A stretch of 64,000 nucleotides of DNA from an uncultured Lactobacillus sp. (GCA_937874695.1 CALNAJ010000029.1:124001-188000), one strand, 5' to 3'; shown: positions 6,834 through 15,958, numbered from the stretch's first letter. Notes: generated by a model from the sequence alone, not told the origin. Numbers and translations are program-made.

Positions 6834-8624
6834 CTAGTCGACGTGTGCCGCGTTCTGCAGCTGAATCATGTCGTAGTAGTACCCATGCTGCTGCATCAGC
6901 GAATCGTTGGTTCCACGTTCCACGATCTTCCCGCGGTTCAGTACCAGAATCAGGTCGGCATTTTGAATCGTCGATAACCGGTGGGCAATCGCAATCGTCG
7001 TTCGGTTTTCCTGAATCCGGGATAGTCCGGTCTGAATCATAGCTTCCGTTTCAGTATCCACGTTGGCCGTGGCCTCATCCAGGATTAGGATCTTTGGATC
7101 GGTCACCACCGTACGGGCAAAGGTAATCAATTGCCGTTGTCCAGCGGAGTATTCCGTGCCCCGTTCCAACACTGGGGTCGCATAACCTTGTGGCAGCTGA
7201 TCGATGAACTCATCAGCCTGGACGAAGTGGGCCGCGCGTTGCACCTGATCGTCCGAGATGTCCGGATTGAACATCCGGATATTGGTCTGAATATCCCCGT
7301 AGAACAGTTGCGGTTCCTGGAGCACCAGCCCCATCTTCGTCCGCAACTCCTCGGCGGGATACTCGCGGATGTCCCGGTCATCGATCAGAACTTGACCGGA
7401 TTGGAACTCATAGAAGCGCATCAACACATTGATTGTCGACGTTTTTCCAGAACCCGTTTGGCCAACCAACGCCACTGTCTGTCCCGGCTCAACGACGAAG
7501 GACACGTCTCTCAGGACGGGATGTTCTTCATCGTAAGCAAAGGTCACGTGGCGAAATTCAACCTTACCACGAGTAATTTTGGCATCCGCCACGGGATGTT
7601 GCGCGGGAGCCAACGTTTGGTCATCAACCACTCGCAAGACCCGTGAACCGGCAACCATCCCATTTTGGAAGTCACTCAGACTATCCATCATATTACTCAT
7701 TGGACTGTAGAAATTGTTTAGGTACGTAATGAAGGCGTAAATCACCCCGGCCGCAACGACCTCATGAAGTCCGCGCATCCCGAACATCCCCAACACAATC
7801 ACGGTACCCAATGCGTAAAACAGGTTAATAATGGGGCTCAACAGTAAGGAGTTCGTCCGAATCATGGCCTTACGCGTATCGTAATAGGCCTGGTTGGTCG
7901 TCTCAAAGTTAGCCGATGTCCGCCGTTCTTGCCGGAACTCCTGAATAACACTGATCCCCGTGATGGCCTCGGCCAGCTTGGTGTTCAGTTCACTCAATCG
8001 TTCCCGCATCCGCCGATACACCTTGGAACTGTAGCGCTGGTAATACCAGATCGTCACACCCAAGAATGGCACCAACACCAGCGTCCACAGTGCAACCGTC
8101 ACATCCGTGAAATACATCGCCGTAAAGGACGAAATAACCGCAAAGATGGCTAAGATCAGCGTGTTGAGCAGCGCCCAGAAGTTGGAAAACGTCATCGTAT
8201 CGTTCATCAACCGTGAGAGAATCGAGCCCCCCGGCGTCTGGTCGAAGTAACGCATCCCCTTTTGATGCAATTGGCTAAAGAGCTTTCGCCGGACATTTTC
8301 CAGCATGTACTCCGCGCCCATGGTACTGGTATAGTTCTGCCAGAACTGCATGAGGGCTCGCGTCAACATACCGAAAAAGTATAGTCCACCGAACATCCAC
8401 ATGATAGCGATTGTCGCGTTACTGGTCCGCAGATAACGGTCCATATAGGTCTGCAACAACCATGGCAGGAACACGTTGATCCCACTGATGACCGCCGACA
8501 GAATAATCGAACCGATGAAGAACCACTTGTACGGCGCTGCAAACTTCAGTAGGCGTTTGATGACCGTCCACTGTTCCTTCGTCGTCATACTATGTGCCCA
8601 TGCGGATTCATGCTTATCAGTCAT
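6834..8624 (-). CDS. ABC exporter half-transporter with catalytic ATPase site (YheH/LmrD-like)
   Basis: A 596-residue fusion of a six-helix membrane domain and an ATPase domain, exporting lipophilic compounds or drugs as one half of a heterodimer; the substrate is unknown. Walker A is GQTGSGKTS and Walker B is ILILDEATANVD with the catalytic glutamate intact. The signature motif is the non-canonical YSAGQRQL, and the switch histidine is in AIAHRLST. The ATG at 8624, with GGAGG at optimal spacing, overlaps the end of the partner gene by 8 bp. The partner has the complementary defects (see its entry). Confidence 0.93.
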   Translation of the reverse strand: MTDKHESAWAHSMTTKEQWTVIKRLLKFAAPYKWFFIGSIILSAVISGINVFLPWLLQTYMDRYLRTSNATIAIMWMFGGLYFFGMLTRALMQFWQNYTSTMGAEYMLENVRRKLFSQLHQKGMRYFDQTPGGSILSRLMNDTMTFSNFWALLNTLILAIFAVISSFTAMYFTDVTVALWTLVLVPFLGVTIWYYQRYSSKVYRRMRERLSELNTKLAEAITGISVIQEFRQERRTSANFETTNQAYYDTRKAMIRTNSLLLSPIINLFYALGTVIVLGMFGMRGLHEVVAAGVIYAFITYLNNFYSPMSNMMDSLSDFQNGMVAGSRVLRVVDDQTLAPAQHPVADAKITRGKVEFRHVTFAYDEEHPVLRDVSFVVEPGQTVALVGQTGSGKTSTINVLMRFYEFQSGQVLIDDRDIREYPAEELRTKMGLVLQEPQLFYGDIQTNIRMFNPDISDDQVQRAAHFVQADEFIDQLPQGYATPVLERGTEYSAGQRQLITFARTVVTDPKILILDEATANVDTETEAMIQTGLSRIQENRTTIAIAHRLSTIQNADLILVLNRGKIVERGTNDSLMQQHGYYYDMIQLQNAAHVD

Positions 8625-10374
8625 CACTAACGCCTCCCTTCACTTGCGTCTCTAATTGTTGTTGATCAAACATCCGTTGGTACCAACCGTGAGCCGCCAT
8701 CAATTGGGCGTGAGTTCCCCGTTCAACGACCTCACCATGATCGAGCACCAGAATCTCATCGGCCCCCATCACGGAGCTCAACCGGTGCGCGGAAATAATG
8801 GTCGTCTTGTTGGCCCGTTCGGCCTTCAGGTTTGCCAGAATTTCGGCTTCGGTCTCAGCGTCGACGGCCGATAAGGCATCATCCAAGATCAGCAATTCAG
8901 GGTTGATCAGAAGTGCCCGCGCAATGGCCATCCGTTGCCGTTGCCCACCGGATAAGGAAATCCCTTCCTCACCCACTTGGGTATCGTAGCCCTCGGGCAA
9001 CTGTGCGATTTGACCGGACAAGTCACTCTTAGCGGCCGCTGCTTCAACCTCAGCCTGCGTTGCTTCTGGTCGCGCAAACCGAATGTTTTCGAAAATATTT
9101 GAGGAGAATAGGAAACTCTCCTGTGGCACGTAGCCGATGGCTGGCAAATAGCTATCCAGCGCATAATCCTTGATGGGATGCCCACCGAACTGAATCTCAC
9201 CATCGTAGGCGTCAAACTCCCGCAGGATTAATTTCATAATCGTCGATTTCCCAGCACCGACCCGACCGACGATACCGAGGGTCTTGCCCGCTTGAAGATC
9301 AAAATCGATCCGTTGGAGGCTGGCCCCGGCATCATCGGGATAGTCGAAGCGGTTAACGTGATAGCTCAACGTCCCAGTTGGGCGCGTCTTCAACCCATTG
9401 ACCCGGTCGATGATGTGCGTCTTCTGATTCAACAGCTCCATGACCCGGTCATAACTGGCGTTCCCCCGTTCCATAGTGTTGAACAGCATCCCCACGGCAA
9501 ACATCGGCCAAACCATCATCGCCAAGTAGCTGATAAAGGAGACCAAATTTCCAATGGTGATGACGTTGTGAGTCACGAACAGACCCCCGAGCACGATGGT
9601 TGCCACGTAGGACAGCGAGATAACCAGCGTGATTGCCGGATCAAACAGTGAGTCCAGTCGGTTCACGCGCCGGTTGATCTTGATCGTCCGTGCAACCTGA
9701 CTGTCGAAGTCGGCCACATCAGCGTCTTCTTGGCCGAGTGCCTTGATGACCTTGATGCCGCTGATGCTTTCCTGCGCCTTGTTATTTAGGCGAGAGAAAG
9801 CCGCCTGTGAAGCTCCGAAGGCCTGGTGAATCCGTTGCCCGAGGAACCACGAGATGACGGCGAGAAACGGAAAGGGAATAATTGCAATCAGCGTAAGCCG
9901 CCAGTCGATCAGGGTCATCATGGCAATCAGGGTCGTTCCCCCAGTAATGATGGCATCGGCGAACTGCAGGATTCCCCCACCGGCCACCCGTTGTACGGCT
10001 TCCAGGTCGTTAGTCGCGTGGGCCATCAAGTCTCCGGTCCGATAATGTTGGTAGAATTCGCGGTCCATCACCATAAAGTGACTGAACAGCCGATTCCGTA
10101 AAAGTTGTTCCAGGTGAGCAGCGCCCCCCCAGATGGCGTTACGCCACATATAACGCGTGGCATATTGCCCCAAAGCTGCCAGGGTAACCAAACCCAAGTC
10201 AATGGCTAAGAGCCGCCCGGTCATGGTCTGCCCGTGAATGCCGTCAACCATGTTCCCAATGATTCGCGGCGGAATAATAGCAATGATGGCCGTTAAGATC
10301 AGACCAATGATGCCGGCCAGGTAGGTTCGCCACTCCAGGCGGAAATACCAAGCCAATTTACGAAAGATACTCAC
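8617..10374 (-). CDS. ABC exporter half-transporter with degenerate ATPase site (YheI/LmrC-like)
   Basis: A 585-residue membrane-ATPase fusion, first gene of the exporter operon. The N-terminal half has six hydrophobic helices. Walker A is GRVGAGKST, the signature is the canonical LSGGQRQR, and Walker B is LLILDDALSAVD, where Asp replaces the catalytic Glu. In a heterodimer this half supplies a non-hydrolytic Walker site and a good signature motif, so one consensus site and one degenerate site result, as in LmrCD, BmrCD and TM287/288. The GTG start at 10374 follows GGAGGG. Translation is coupled to the next gene by overlap. Confidence 0.93.
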   Translation of the reverse strand: MSIFRKLAWYFRLEWRTYLAGIIGLILTAIIAIIPPRIIGNMVDGIHGQTMTGRLLAIDLGLVTLAALGQYATRYMWRNAIWGGAAHLEQLLRNRLFSHFMVMDREFYQHYRTGDLMAHATNDLEAVQRVAGGGILQFADAIITGGTTLIAMMTLIDWRLTLIAIIPFPFLAVISWFLGQRIHQAFGASQAAFSRLNNKAQESISGIKVIKALGQEDADVADFDSQVARTIKINRRVNRLDSLFDPAITLVISLSYVATIVLGGLFVTHNVITIGNLVSFISYLAMMVWPMFAVGMLFNTMERGNASYDRVMELLNQKTHIIDRVNGLKTRPTGTLSYHVNRFDYPDDAGASLQRIDFDLQAGKTLGIVGRVGAGKSTIMKLILREFDAYDGEIQFGGHPIKDYALDSYLPAIGYVPQESFLFSSNIFENIRFARPEATQAEVEAAAAKSDLSGQIAQLPEGYDTQVGEEGISLSGGQRQRMAIARALLINPELLILDDALSAVDAETEAEILANLKAERANKTTIISAHRLSSVMGADEILVLDHGEVVERGTHAQLMAAHGWYQRMFDQQQLETQVKGGVSDD

Positions 10375-10455
10375 GAACGTCCCTCCTTTAAGATTAAAAT
10401 ATGATTAAATTGTAACAGACTTTCCAATTTTACAGAAATTAAATAAAAATGCAAA

Positions 10456-10492
10456 CAAAAAAACTCGCCCCCATGGAAACTGGAAGCGAGTC
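10456..10492 (-). terminator. Terminator after yneF
   Basis: On the minus strand ACTCGC...GCGAGT is followed by T7. Confidence 0.85.
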
Positions 10493-10508
10493 GTCAGTAA
10501 AACCAGAT

Positions 10509-10736
10509 CTACTTTTTGTTGTGTGATTGTTGTTGCATCGCATTCATCATTTGATGTAACTTCCGTTGAGATGGTTTTTGTCCCATTTGCAACATCATAG
10601 CACGCAGTTGATCTTCGTTAATTGGCGGATTGTCTTTCAGGTAATTTTCCATGTACTTACGGGCACCGAAGAAGCCTCCAGCAGCACAGCCAAGGCCGAC
10701 AACGATGACGATAATGATCCAGATCCAAGTTGACAA
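10509..10736 (-). CDS. yneF: YneF family small membrane protein (UPF0154)
   Basis: A 75-residue protein with one N-terminal transmembrane helix (WIWIIIVIVVGLGCAAGGFF), then the family block ARKYMENYLKDNPPINEDQL and a cytoplasmic tail rich in Gln and Met. Function is unknown. The start is a TTG at 10736 behind AAAGGAGGGG. It lies upstream of the ABC exporter on the same strand but has its own terminator. Confidence 0.9.
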   Translation of the reverse strand: MSTWIWIIIVIVVGLGCAAGGFFGARKYMENYLKDNPPINEDQLRAMMLQMGQKPSQRKLHQMMNAMQQQSHNKK

Positions 10737-10834
10737 GGTATTCCCCTCCTTTATAAAGTCATTCAGTTTACAATTTTACACAAATTTAACGCAAAATAAA
10801 AGAGCGAATCCATTAAAAAGACCCGCCCTCGCAA

Positions 10835-11086
10835 TTAATTGTCCCGTAAACCCTTTTCACGTTGGATATCACGGACTTTTTCTGGCGTAACTTCCTTACC
10901 GCTTTTATCGTAAACCTGCATCATTTCGACCTGGCTCTTAAAGCTGGCCCGGAATAATTTGAGGTACTTCTTCCGTAAAGTTGCCCGTTCTGCCGTTTCA
11001 GCAGGGGTGAGGCCTTCACTTGTTTTGGCCTTGTGGGCCAGTTCGTTGATGCGAACCAATAAGGTGTCCATCGTTTCTTCAGCCAT
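10835..11086 (-). CDS. ynzC: DUF896 family protein (YnzC-like)
   Basis: An 83-residue cytoplasmic protein of the DUF896/UPF0291 family: helical core RINELAHKAKTSEGLTPAE, then ERATLRKKYLKLFRASFK and the tail VTPEKVRDIQREKGL. In Bacillus ynzC is in the SOS-controlled yneA operon beside lexA; here too it sits divergently next to lexA. The ATG at 11086 is chosen for its AGGAGG at 7 nt. Role unknown. Confidence 0.9.
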   Translation of the reverse strand: MAEETMDTLLVRINELAHKAKTSEGLTPAETAERATLRKKYLKLFRASFKSQVEMMQVYDKSGKEVTPEKVRDIQREKGLRDN

Positions 11087-11480
11087 GAACAATCCTCCTT
11101 TAAGTTTATTTTTGAATTCGGGTCATCACACGTCCGCCGATTTATCACCGAGCGATCGTGCAACGCCCACGTCACATTCCAAATGAAACTTTGCCGATCA
11201 TTACCGTCGCCGTTTCAAGACAAGCCCTATCATATCAGGGTTAATTTCAAATTTCAATTATCAGACCGTAAACGACCTAATTTTAGGTTGTTTCGCCCCG
11301 ATTGCGTAACTAAATTGGCTGACGTCTAAAATAATTAGGGCTAGCCAGCACCTCTGTTCGCCGAATATTATGTAGCTCTCAACCAGTCGTCAGCACCGAA
11401 TTAACAACGTTTGTGGGACATTTATACTGTCCATATTGCGACCCGATTCCGCCATAAATATATTAATGCCTAGATTTACC

Positions 11481-11494
11481 CGAACATCTGTTTG
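11481..11494 (+). promoter_or_regulatory. LexA (DinR) operator
   Basis: CGAACATCTGTTTG matches the Bacillus-type SOS box CGAACATATGTTCG at 12 of 14 positions. It overlaps the -35 hexamer of the lexA promoter, as expected for autoregulation. Confidence 0.8.
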
Positions 11495-11520
11495 AAAACG
11501 CTGGAAACCTATGCTACACT
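11492..11520 (+). promoter_or_regulatory. lexA promoter
   Basis: TTGAAA (11492-11497) and TACACT (11515-11520) with a 17-bp spacer, overlapped by the SOS box. Confidence 0.75.
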
Positions 11521-11564
11521 ATGGTTAAACTATACTACGAATGACGAACGAGGTGGCAGAAAAA

Positions 11565-12194
11565 ATGAGCAAAGCTTCAGAAAGTAAACAGTTAGCCGTC
11601 CTACGCTTCATTTGGGAACGGGTCAACGAAAAAGGGTATCCGCCGACTGTCCGTGAGATTGGCGAAGCCGTCTCTCTCTCCTCAACCTCTACGGTGCACG
11701 GTCACATCGCCCGCCTAGAAAAGAAGGGCCTGCTGACGAAGGACCCAACGAAACCACGGGCCTTAGAAGTCACCCCTGCTGGTTTAGAAGAATTAGGCGT
11801 ACATGAACAACAGACGCGTATCCCAGTATTGGGAACCGTTACGGCCGGGGAACCCATCCTAGCCGTTCAGGAAGCAACCGACTACTTCCCTGTTCCGCCA
11901 GAATTCGAACGCGATGATGATCAACTCTTCATGTTGACAATTCGCGGCGAAAGTATGATCAACATCGGTATTCTTAATGGTGACCAAGTCATCGTCCGCC
12001 GGCAACAAAACGCCGATAATGGCGACATCGTCATTGCGATGACGGAAGAAAATGAAGCAACGTGCAAACGTTTCTTCAAGGAAGCCGATCATTTCCGACT
12101 TCAACCAGAAAACGACACCATGGCCCCAATCATCCTCAACAACGTCAGCATCTTGGGTAAGGTCGTTGGCCTATTCCGCGATGACGTTCACTAA
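11565..12194 (+). CDS. lexA: LexA repressor of the SOS regulon
   Basis: Represses DNA-damage genes and cleaves itself when RecA is activated. The 209 residues comprise an N-terminal winged helix-turn-helix (GYPPTVREIGEAVSLSSTST, residues 24-43) and a C-terminal S24 peptidase domain. The scissile Ala94-Gly95 lies in TAGEP, the catalytic Ser130 in RGESM and Lys168 in EATCKRF. The ATG at 11565 follows GAGGTGG; an in-frame ATG eight codons earlier lies before that site and is rejected. Autoregulation is supported by the operator at 11481. Confidence 0.97.
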   Translation: MSKASESKQLAVLRFIWERVNEKGYPPTVREIGEAVSLSSTSTVHGHIARLEKKGLLTKDPTKPRALEVTPAGLEELGVHEQQTRIPVLGTVTAGEPILAVQEATDYFPVPPEFERDDDQLFMLTIRGESMINIGILNGDQVIVRRQQNADNGDIVIAMTEENEATCKRFFKEADHFRLQPENDTMAPIILNNVSILGKVVGLFRDDVH

Positions 12195-12206
12195 TCTCAA
12201 ACTTAA

Positions 12207-12245
12207 AACAGCTCCCCCGTCTCAACGACGAGGAAGCTGTTTTTA
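12207..12245 (+). terminator. Terminator after lexA
   Basis: ACAGCTCCcCcGTC pairs with GACGaGGaAGCTGT, followed by T5. Confidence 0.88.
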
Positions 12246-12270
12246 TTTGTCTAAGTTAGCTATGGTAGGT

Positions 12271-12711
12271 CTAGATAACCTTACCATGATAATGACTTTC
12301 GGGTAACGTTGAAAAATCATAAGCGGCCAGTGCTTCGGCCTCTTGGACGTAAGCATGTAAGCCTTCCGCAATCATCAGATTCAACGTCGTATCCTTCTCG
12401 TGCAGGATGACAACGGGTTTCCTACTGTGAAAAGCATAGCCGATTTCAAAGGCTGTCCCAGAATCCACCTGATCATCGACAAAGTCGACCATCCCAACCA
12501 CAACGTCCGCTTGGTCGATCTGGTTCACATCCATTTGAAATGTTTGTGTTGCCCATTCAGGCGTGCCCATCGTTAACCCAGGAATTTCACTCTTCCGGGG
12601 ACTAAAGAAGTTCGTCACGCGGGGGTTAGCGGTTAAGGCGCGTTCCACCCGTTCAATCCGTGAAATCTGCTCATCATCAAAGAATGGTCCTGCTAAATAA
12701 ACGTTCGTCAC
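12271..12711 (-). CDS. ntd: Nucleoside 2-deoxyribosyltransferase
   Basis: Transfers the deoxyribosyl group between purine and pyrimidine bases, part of nucleobase salvage typical of lactobacilli. The 146 residues begin NVYLAGPFFDDEQ and carry the catalytic glutamate region DSGTAFEIGYAF, plus the family segment DVVVGMVDFVDDQVDSGT. The start is a GTG at 12711 behind GAGGAG. It converges with lexA and is monocistronic. Whether it accepts all bases (type II) or only purines (type I) is not decidable here. Confidence 0.92.
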   Translation of the reverse strand: MTNVYLAGPFFDDEQISRIERVERALTANPRVTNFFSPRKSEIPGLTMGTPEWATQTFQMDVNQIDQADVVVGMVDFVDDQVDSGTAFEIGYAFHSRKPVVILHEKDTTLNLMIAEGLHAYVQEAEALAAYDFSTLPESHYHGKVI

Positions 12712-12894
12712 ACTAATCTCCTCATTTCTATCTTATGTGTTTTATATTATACCGGAAAGGCTAACCTTTAGCGACAATATTTTAATTAACATTCGGTTAT
12801 AAAACGTTGTGGGTTCCTAATTTAATTAATTCATTAATATTATTCGAGTTTAACGGTTTCAGGTAACCCCTTTCATGATGTAATTGTTTCATGC

Positions 12895-12900
12895 TATACT
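12895..12900 (+). promoter_or_regulatory. -10 element upstream of the unknown membrane protein
   Basis: TATACT preceded by TG at 12892-12893 (extended -10), with a weak -35 TTCATG (12872-12877), 17 bp upstream. Confidence 0.5.
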
Positions 12901-12929
12901 GAAAGTAACAGAAATTGGGGGGATTCAAC

Positions 12930-13511
12930 ATGATTCTTGGATTTGCTATCATGGGTGGCCTGATCACAATAATTGCGGCATTTTCGCTCGCCACAGCGAT
13001 TCAACATGGCGACTCAAAAGTTGGCTCGATTATTCTCATGACACTGGCGCTGTTGGGAACCATTTTCGCCATTTGGAAGTTACCCTACTGGTCTCAGGAC
13101 AACGCGCCAGCAAGTCATACGGCCAAGCAGAGTCAGATCAGTTCACAGTCCGGACAAGCCTTCTCAGCCAGTTCGAGTGGCGTGACCCAGGCTGACAACG
13201 AGCAGAGCGTCAAGCAACAATTGGCCAAAGCGCTGGCAAAGTTGGGGGACGTCACCTTTGACAAGTCCAGTAAGACCTACACGTTGACGGTCACCAACAG
13301 TGATCTGAAACAGACCATCGCGGCGCTGAACAAAAAACCAAGCTTGGCCAAGCAAGCCAAGTGGCCGCGCTTCGTCACGAACTTCACCAAGACTAGTGGC
13401 TCACTGGAAAAATCACTGGGTAAGGGCTATAGCCTACAGATCAGAGTGGGCAAGCAATCTCCTGTTCTGGTATTTAAAGACGGGTACGTCGTCAAAAATC
13501 AATTTGAATAA
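12930..13511 (+). CDS. Unknown protein with two N-terminal transmembrane helices
   Basis: 193 residues, not recognised. Two hydrophobic helices span residues 1-23 (MILGFAIMGGLITIIAAF) and about 33-52 (GSIILMTLALLGTIFAIW). A Ser/Gln-rich linker then leads to a charged domain of about 110 residues with alternating beta-like and helical segments (KTYTLTV, KQTIAALNKKP, GYSLQIRVGKQSPVLVFKDGYVV). The topology suggests a membrane-anchored extracellular domain. The ATG at 12930 follows a strong GGGGGGATT. A strong terminator follows. It stands alone between ntd and mvaS. Confidence 0.75.
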   Translation: MILGFAIMGGLITIIAAFSLATAIQHGDSKVGSIILMTLALLGTIFAIWKLPYWSQDNAPASHTAKQSQISSQSGQAFSASSSGVTQADNEQSVKQQLAKALAKLGDVTFDKSSKTYTLTVTNSDLKQTIAALNKKPSLAKQAKWPRFVTNFTKTSGSLEKSLGKGYSLQIRVGKQSPVLVFKDGYVVKNQFE

Positions 13512-13515
13512 GCCA

Positions 13516-13554
13516 AACGCTGCGCATCTCAGAAAAGGTGCGCAGCGTTTTTTA
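13516..13554 (+). terminator. Terminator after the unknown membrane protein
   Basis: AACGCTGCGCA pairs with TGCGCAGCGTT and runs into T6. The A/T symmetry may also serve mvaS on the other strand. Confidence 0.9.
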
Positions 13555-13571
13555 TTGCCCTATACAAAATG

Positions 13572-14741
13572 CTATTGTTCACGGTATTGACGCTGTTGAT
13601 TTTGCCGACCAGCGAGGTAGTATTGCGCGGTCTCTTCACCCACCGGCAACTGAACATCGCGGCTATCGTTACTCAATTGGCTGCGGTAGATATCTTCATA
13701 ATCAGCCACGCTCACACGTTTGCGCTGAGCAAGTAATGTCGTCAGAGCGGCGTCATCGAATCCCTGCTGGTAATCAGGCTGGAGTGTGCCACTAAAGAAT
13801 TCCCCTTCCGCACCGGAACCATAACTGAAGAATCCCAATCGAGCCCCCGCCGTCAGCTGAGCATGCCGGAGCAGTGACAACAGACTGAGATACAATGAGC
13901 CGGTATAGAGATTACCCACGTTCCGATTATCTTCTTGACTAGCCTCAAAGGCTGCCTTCAAGCTTTCCTGTTGCTCCGGTTGGGCTTCGGGTAGGATCTG
14001 CCGGAGCCCCTTGCGCCCCATCTTCGTGAATGGCAAATGAAAAACAAAAGCTTCAAAATCTGCAATGGTGCGATCGGTTTGTTGCTGATAATCGGCCCAA
14101 ACCGTCTTGAAGAAATCGAGATAAACGTTGGTGGAATACTTGCCATCAACCAGGGCTTCGGACCGATAGGTTGGCCGCCAGAAGTCCATAACATCTTCCG
14201 TGTGGTAACTGCTGACCATATCCAACGCTAATATTTGCGGATCAGCCGTCACTAACATAGCCACTGCGCCACCTCCCTGGGTGACTTCACCAGCCGAACG
14301 TAAACCGTACCGTGCTACATCAGCTCCGATGACCAGTACCTTGGCCTGCGGATGAACGCGAACATAATCGGCGGCTAACTGTAGACCGGCCGTGGCCCCG
14401 TAGCAGGCCTGTTTCAATTCAATTGCCCGCGTTTGCGGTGACAAGCCTAACAGATGGGCGAGATAAACCGCACTGGCCTTAGAATTATCAATTCCAGATT
14501 CCGTTCCGAACAGAACCATCGCTACCTCGGCCTTCAAATCCGGTGTCAGAATCTGACTCGCGGCATTTGCAGCCATCGACACGATGTCTTGTGTCGGTGG
14601 GATTACGGCTTGTTTAGATTGCCCGATTCCAATCAAATATTTGTTGGGGTCCTCCCCCCGTGCAGTAGCCAACTCGGCCATATCTAAATACAGACTCGGC
14701 GTATAGAACCCAATTTTATCAATACCAACACTTACAGTCAT
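13572..14741 (-). CDS. mvaS: Hydroxymethylglutaryl-CoA synthase
   Basis: Condenses acetyl-CoA with acetoacetyl-CoA to HMG-CoA, the committed entry to the mevalonate route to isoprenoids used by Gram-positive cocci and lactobacilli. 389 residues. The catalytic Cys113 is in ELKQACYGATAGL, the general-base glutamate (near residue 81) in GTESG, and the thiolase-fold segments HLPFTKMGRKG and GNLYTGSLYLSLLSLL are present. The ATG follows GGAGGAAA. Acetyl-CoA made by the pdh operon in this window would feed it. Confidence 0.96.
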   Translation of the reverse strand: MTVSVGIDKIGFYTPSLYLDMAELATARGEDPNKYLIGIGQSKQAVIPPTQDIVSMAANAASQILTPDLKAEVAMVLFGTESGIDNSKASAVYLAHLLGLSPQTRAIELKQACYGATAGLQLAADYVRVHPQAKVLVIGADVARYGLRSAGEVTQGGGAVAMLVTADPQILALDMVSSYHTEDVMDFWRPTYRSEALVDGKYSTNVYLDFFKTVWADYQQQTDRTIADFEAFVFHLPFTKMGRKGLRQILPEAQPEQQESLKAAFEASQEDNRNVGNLYTGSLYLSLLSLLRHAQLTAGARLGFFSYGSGAEGEFFSGTLQPDYQQGFDDAALTTLLAQRKRVSVADYEDIYRSQLSNDSRDVQLPVGEETAQYYLAGRQNQQRQYREQ

Positions 14742-15076
14742 TCGTTATTTCCTCCTACATTAAGCTTTATGTATTGCACAACTTTAGTGTTACTTCTTCT
14801 TTCCAAACTGCTATTGGATACCCCATCAGGGCAATAAACCAATCCCGTTATTTCGCTGTTATCCATTGTACTACATTACATTCGTCCGTCACCCGCCGAT
14901 AACCGAATCTCTAAAAAGTCTTAATTTATCCAATTCAAAAAAACTGATATTTACCTTGAAGTCCACCTTAATACAGGTGTTCTCCAGAGCAAATATCAGC
15001 ATTTGTATACTACAACTAAACAGGCATTAGCGAACCGTCAATCCTTTATAAAAGGCTTTTTGTATCTAGCAATAGC
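14742..15076. other. Intergenic region between mvaS and the PPK2 gene
   Basis: 335 bp without a gene. It contains the PPK2 terminator hairpin (14936-14999) and, toward mvaS, the presumed mvaS promoter on the minus strand, which I could not define sharply. Confidence 0.5.
14936..14999 (-). terminator. Long terminator hairpin after the PPK2 gene
   Basis: On the minus strand CTGATATTTgC pairs with GgtAAATATCAG at the base of a long imperfect stem-loop that has an inner ACCT/AGGT stem, followed by T7. Confidence 0.75.
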
Positions 15077-15958
15077 CTACAATTTATGATCTTTCAACTC
15101 TTGCAATACAGATCGTAGCTTTTGCTTTGTTTCTGAGCTAACTTTAGGATACTGTGGGTTCAAGGCCTGTAGCCGATCAATCATAATATTGGAGACAATC
15201 AACCGGGCCACACCCTTGTCGTCTGCTGGAATCAAATACCACGGACTCTTCTTGGTCGCCGTATTTTCCAGCATCTGGGTGTACGCGTCCAGGTAGTCGT
15301 CCCAGAAAGCCCGCTCCTGCATGTCGCTTGGCACAAACTTCCAGTTCTTGCTAGGCACTTCGATGCGTCGTTCGAACCGGTGTGTCTGTTCATCCTTAGA
15401 CAGATGCAGGAAGATCTTAACCACTTCGAAGCCTTGGTGTCGCAAATACTTTTCGTAGTTTTTCAAATCATGGTAACGGTGTTCCCAGAATTCATCATCG
15501 ACGTCCGCTACTGAATTGATTCCTGGTAGATTTTGCGTCGTCAACATTTCTGGATGGACGTGACTGATCAAGACATCCTCATACTGGGAACGGTTAAAGA
15601 TCCGAATCTCCCCCCGTGAAGGTAAAGCCTGGTTGACACGCCACAGGAAGTCATGGGCCAATTGCACGTGTGTCGGTTCCTTAAAACTGACCACACTCGT
15701 CCCAGATGGATTCAAGCCGCTAAAGACGTGCCGAATCAAGCCGTCCTTCCCAGCGGTATCCATCCCCTGCAGGATCACGATGACTCCATGCTGCTTCTGA
15801 GAATATAGCCGGGACTGCAGATCACTCAAGGTCGCCACGTTGGCATCCAACGCGCTGTTGATGACGGCCTGGTCCGGCCCTTTTTCAACGCGCGTTGCCA
15901 GCTGTGCTAAATCAATTGATTTTTCACCTGTATAACGATAACTGCTCTCAGTACTCAT
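15077..15958 (-). CDS. Polyphosphate kinase 2 family protein
   Basis: PPK2 enzymes use polyphosphate to phosphorylate nucleotides, or the reverse. The 293-residue single-domain protein has Walker A GMDTAGKDG (residues 65-73), the lid region FNRSQYEDVL and the arginine block RFERRIEVPSKNWKF. One-domain PPK2 proteins of this length include AMP and ADP phosphorylating classes; which nucleotide is used cannot be read here. The ATG at 15958 follows AGGAGA. It is divergent from the phosphatase gene at 16123. Confidence 0.92.
   Translation of the reverse strand: MSTESSYRYTGEKSIDLAQLATRVEKGPDQAVINSALDANVATLSDLQSRLYSQKQHGVIVILQGMDTAGKDGLIRHVFSGLNPSGTSVVSFKEPTHVQLAHDFLWRVNQALPSRGEIRIFNRSQYEDVLISHVHPEMLTTQNLPGINSVADVDDEFWEHRYHDLKNYEKYLRHQGFEVVKIFLHLSKDEQTHRFERRIEVPSKNWKFVPSDMQERAFWDDYLDAYTQMLENTATKKSPWYLIPADDKGVARLIVSNIMIDRLQALNPQYPKVSSETKQKLRSVLQELKDHKL

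Larger units (their letters stand above)
11087..11564. other. Divergent control region between ynzC and lexA
   Basis: 478 bp without a credible gene. The lexA end contains the SOS box and promoter listed separately. The rest is AT-rich; a promoter for ynzC should lie near 11100-11200 on the minus strand but I cannot place one with confidence. Confidence 0.5.

Noticed and set aside
10795..10835. Terminator after ynzC
   Set aside because: The pairing between GCGA and TCGC is short and encloses a long loop; not convincing.
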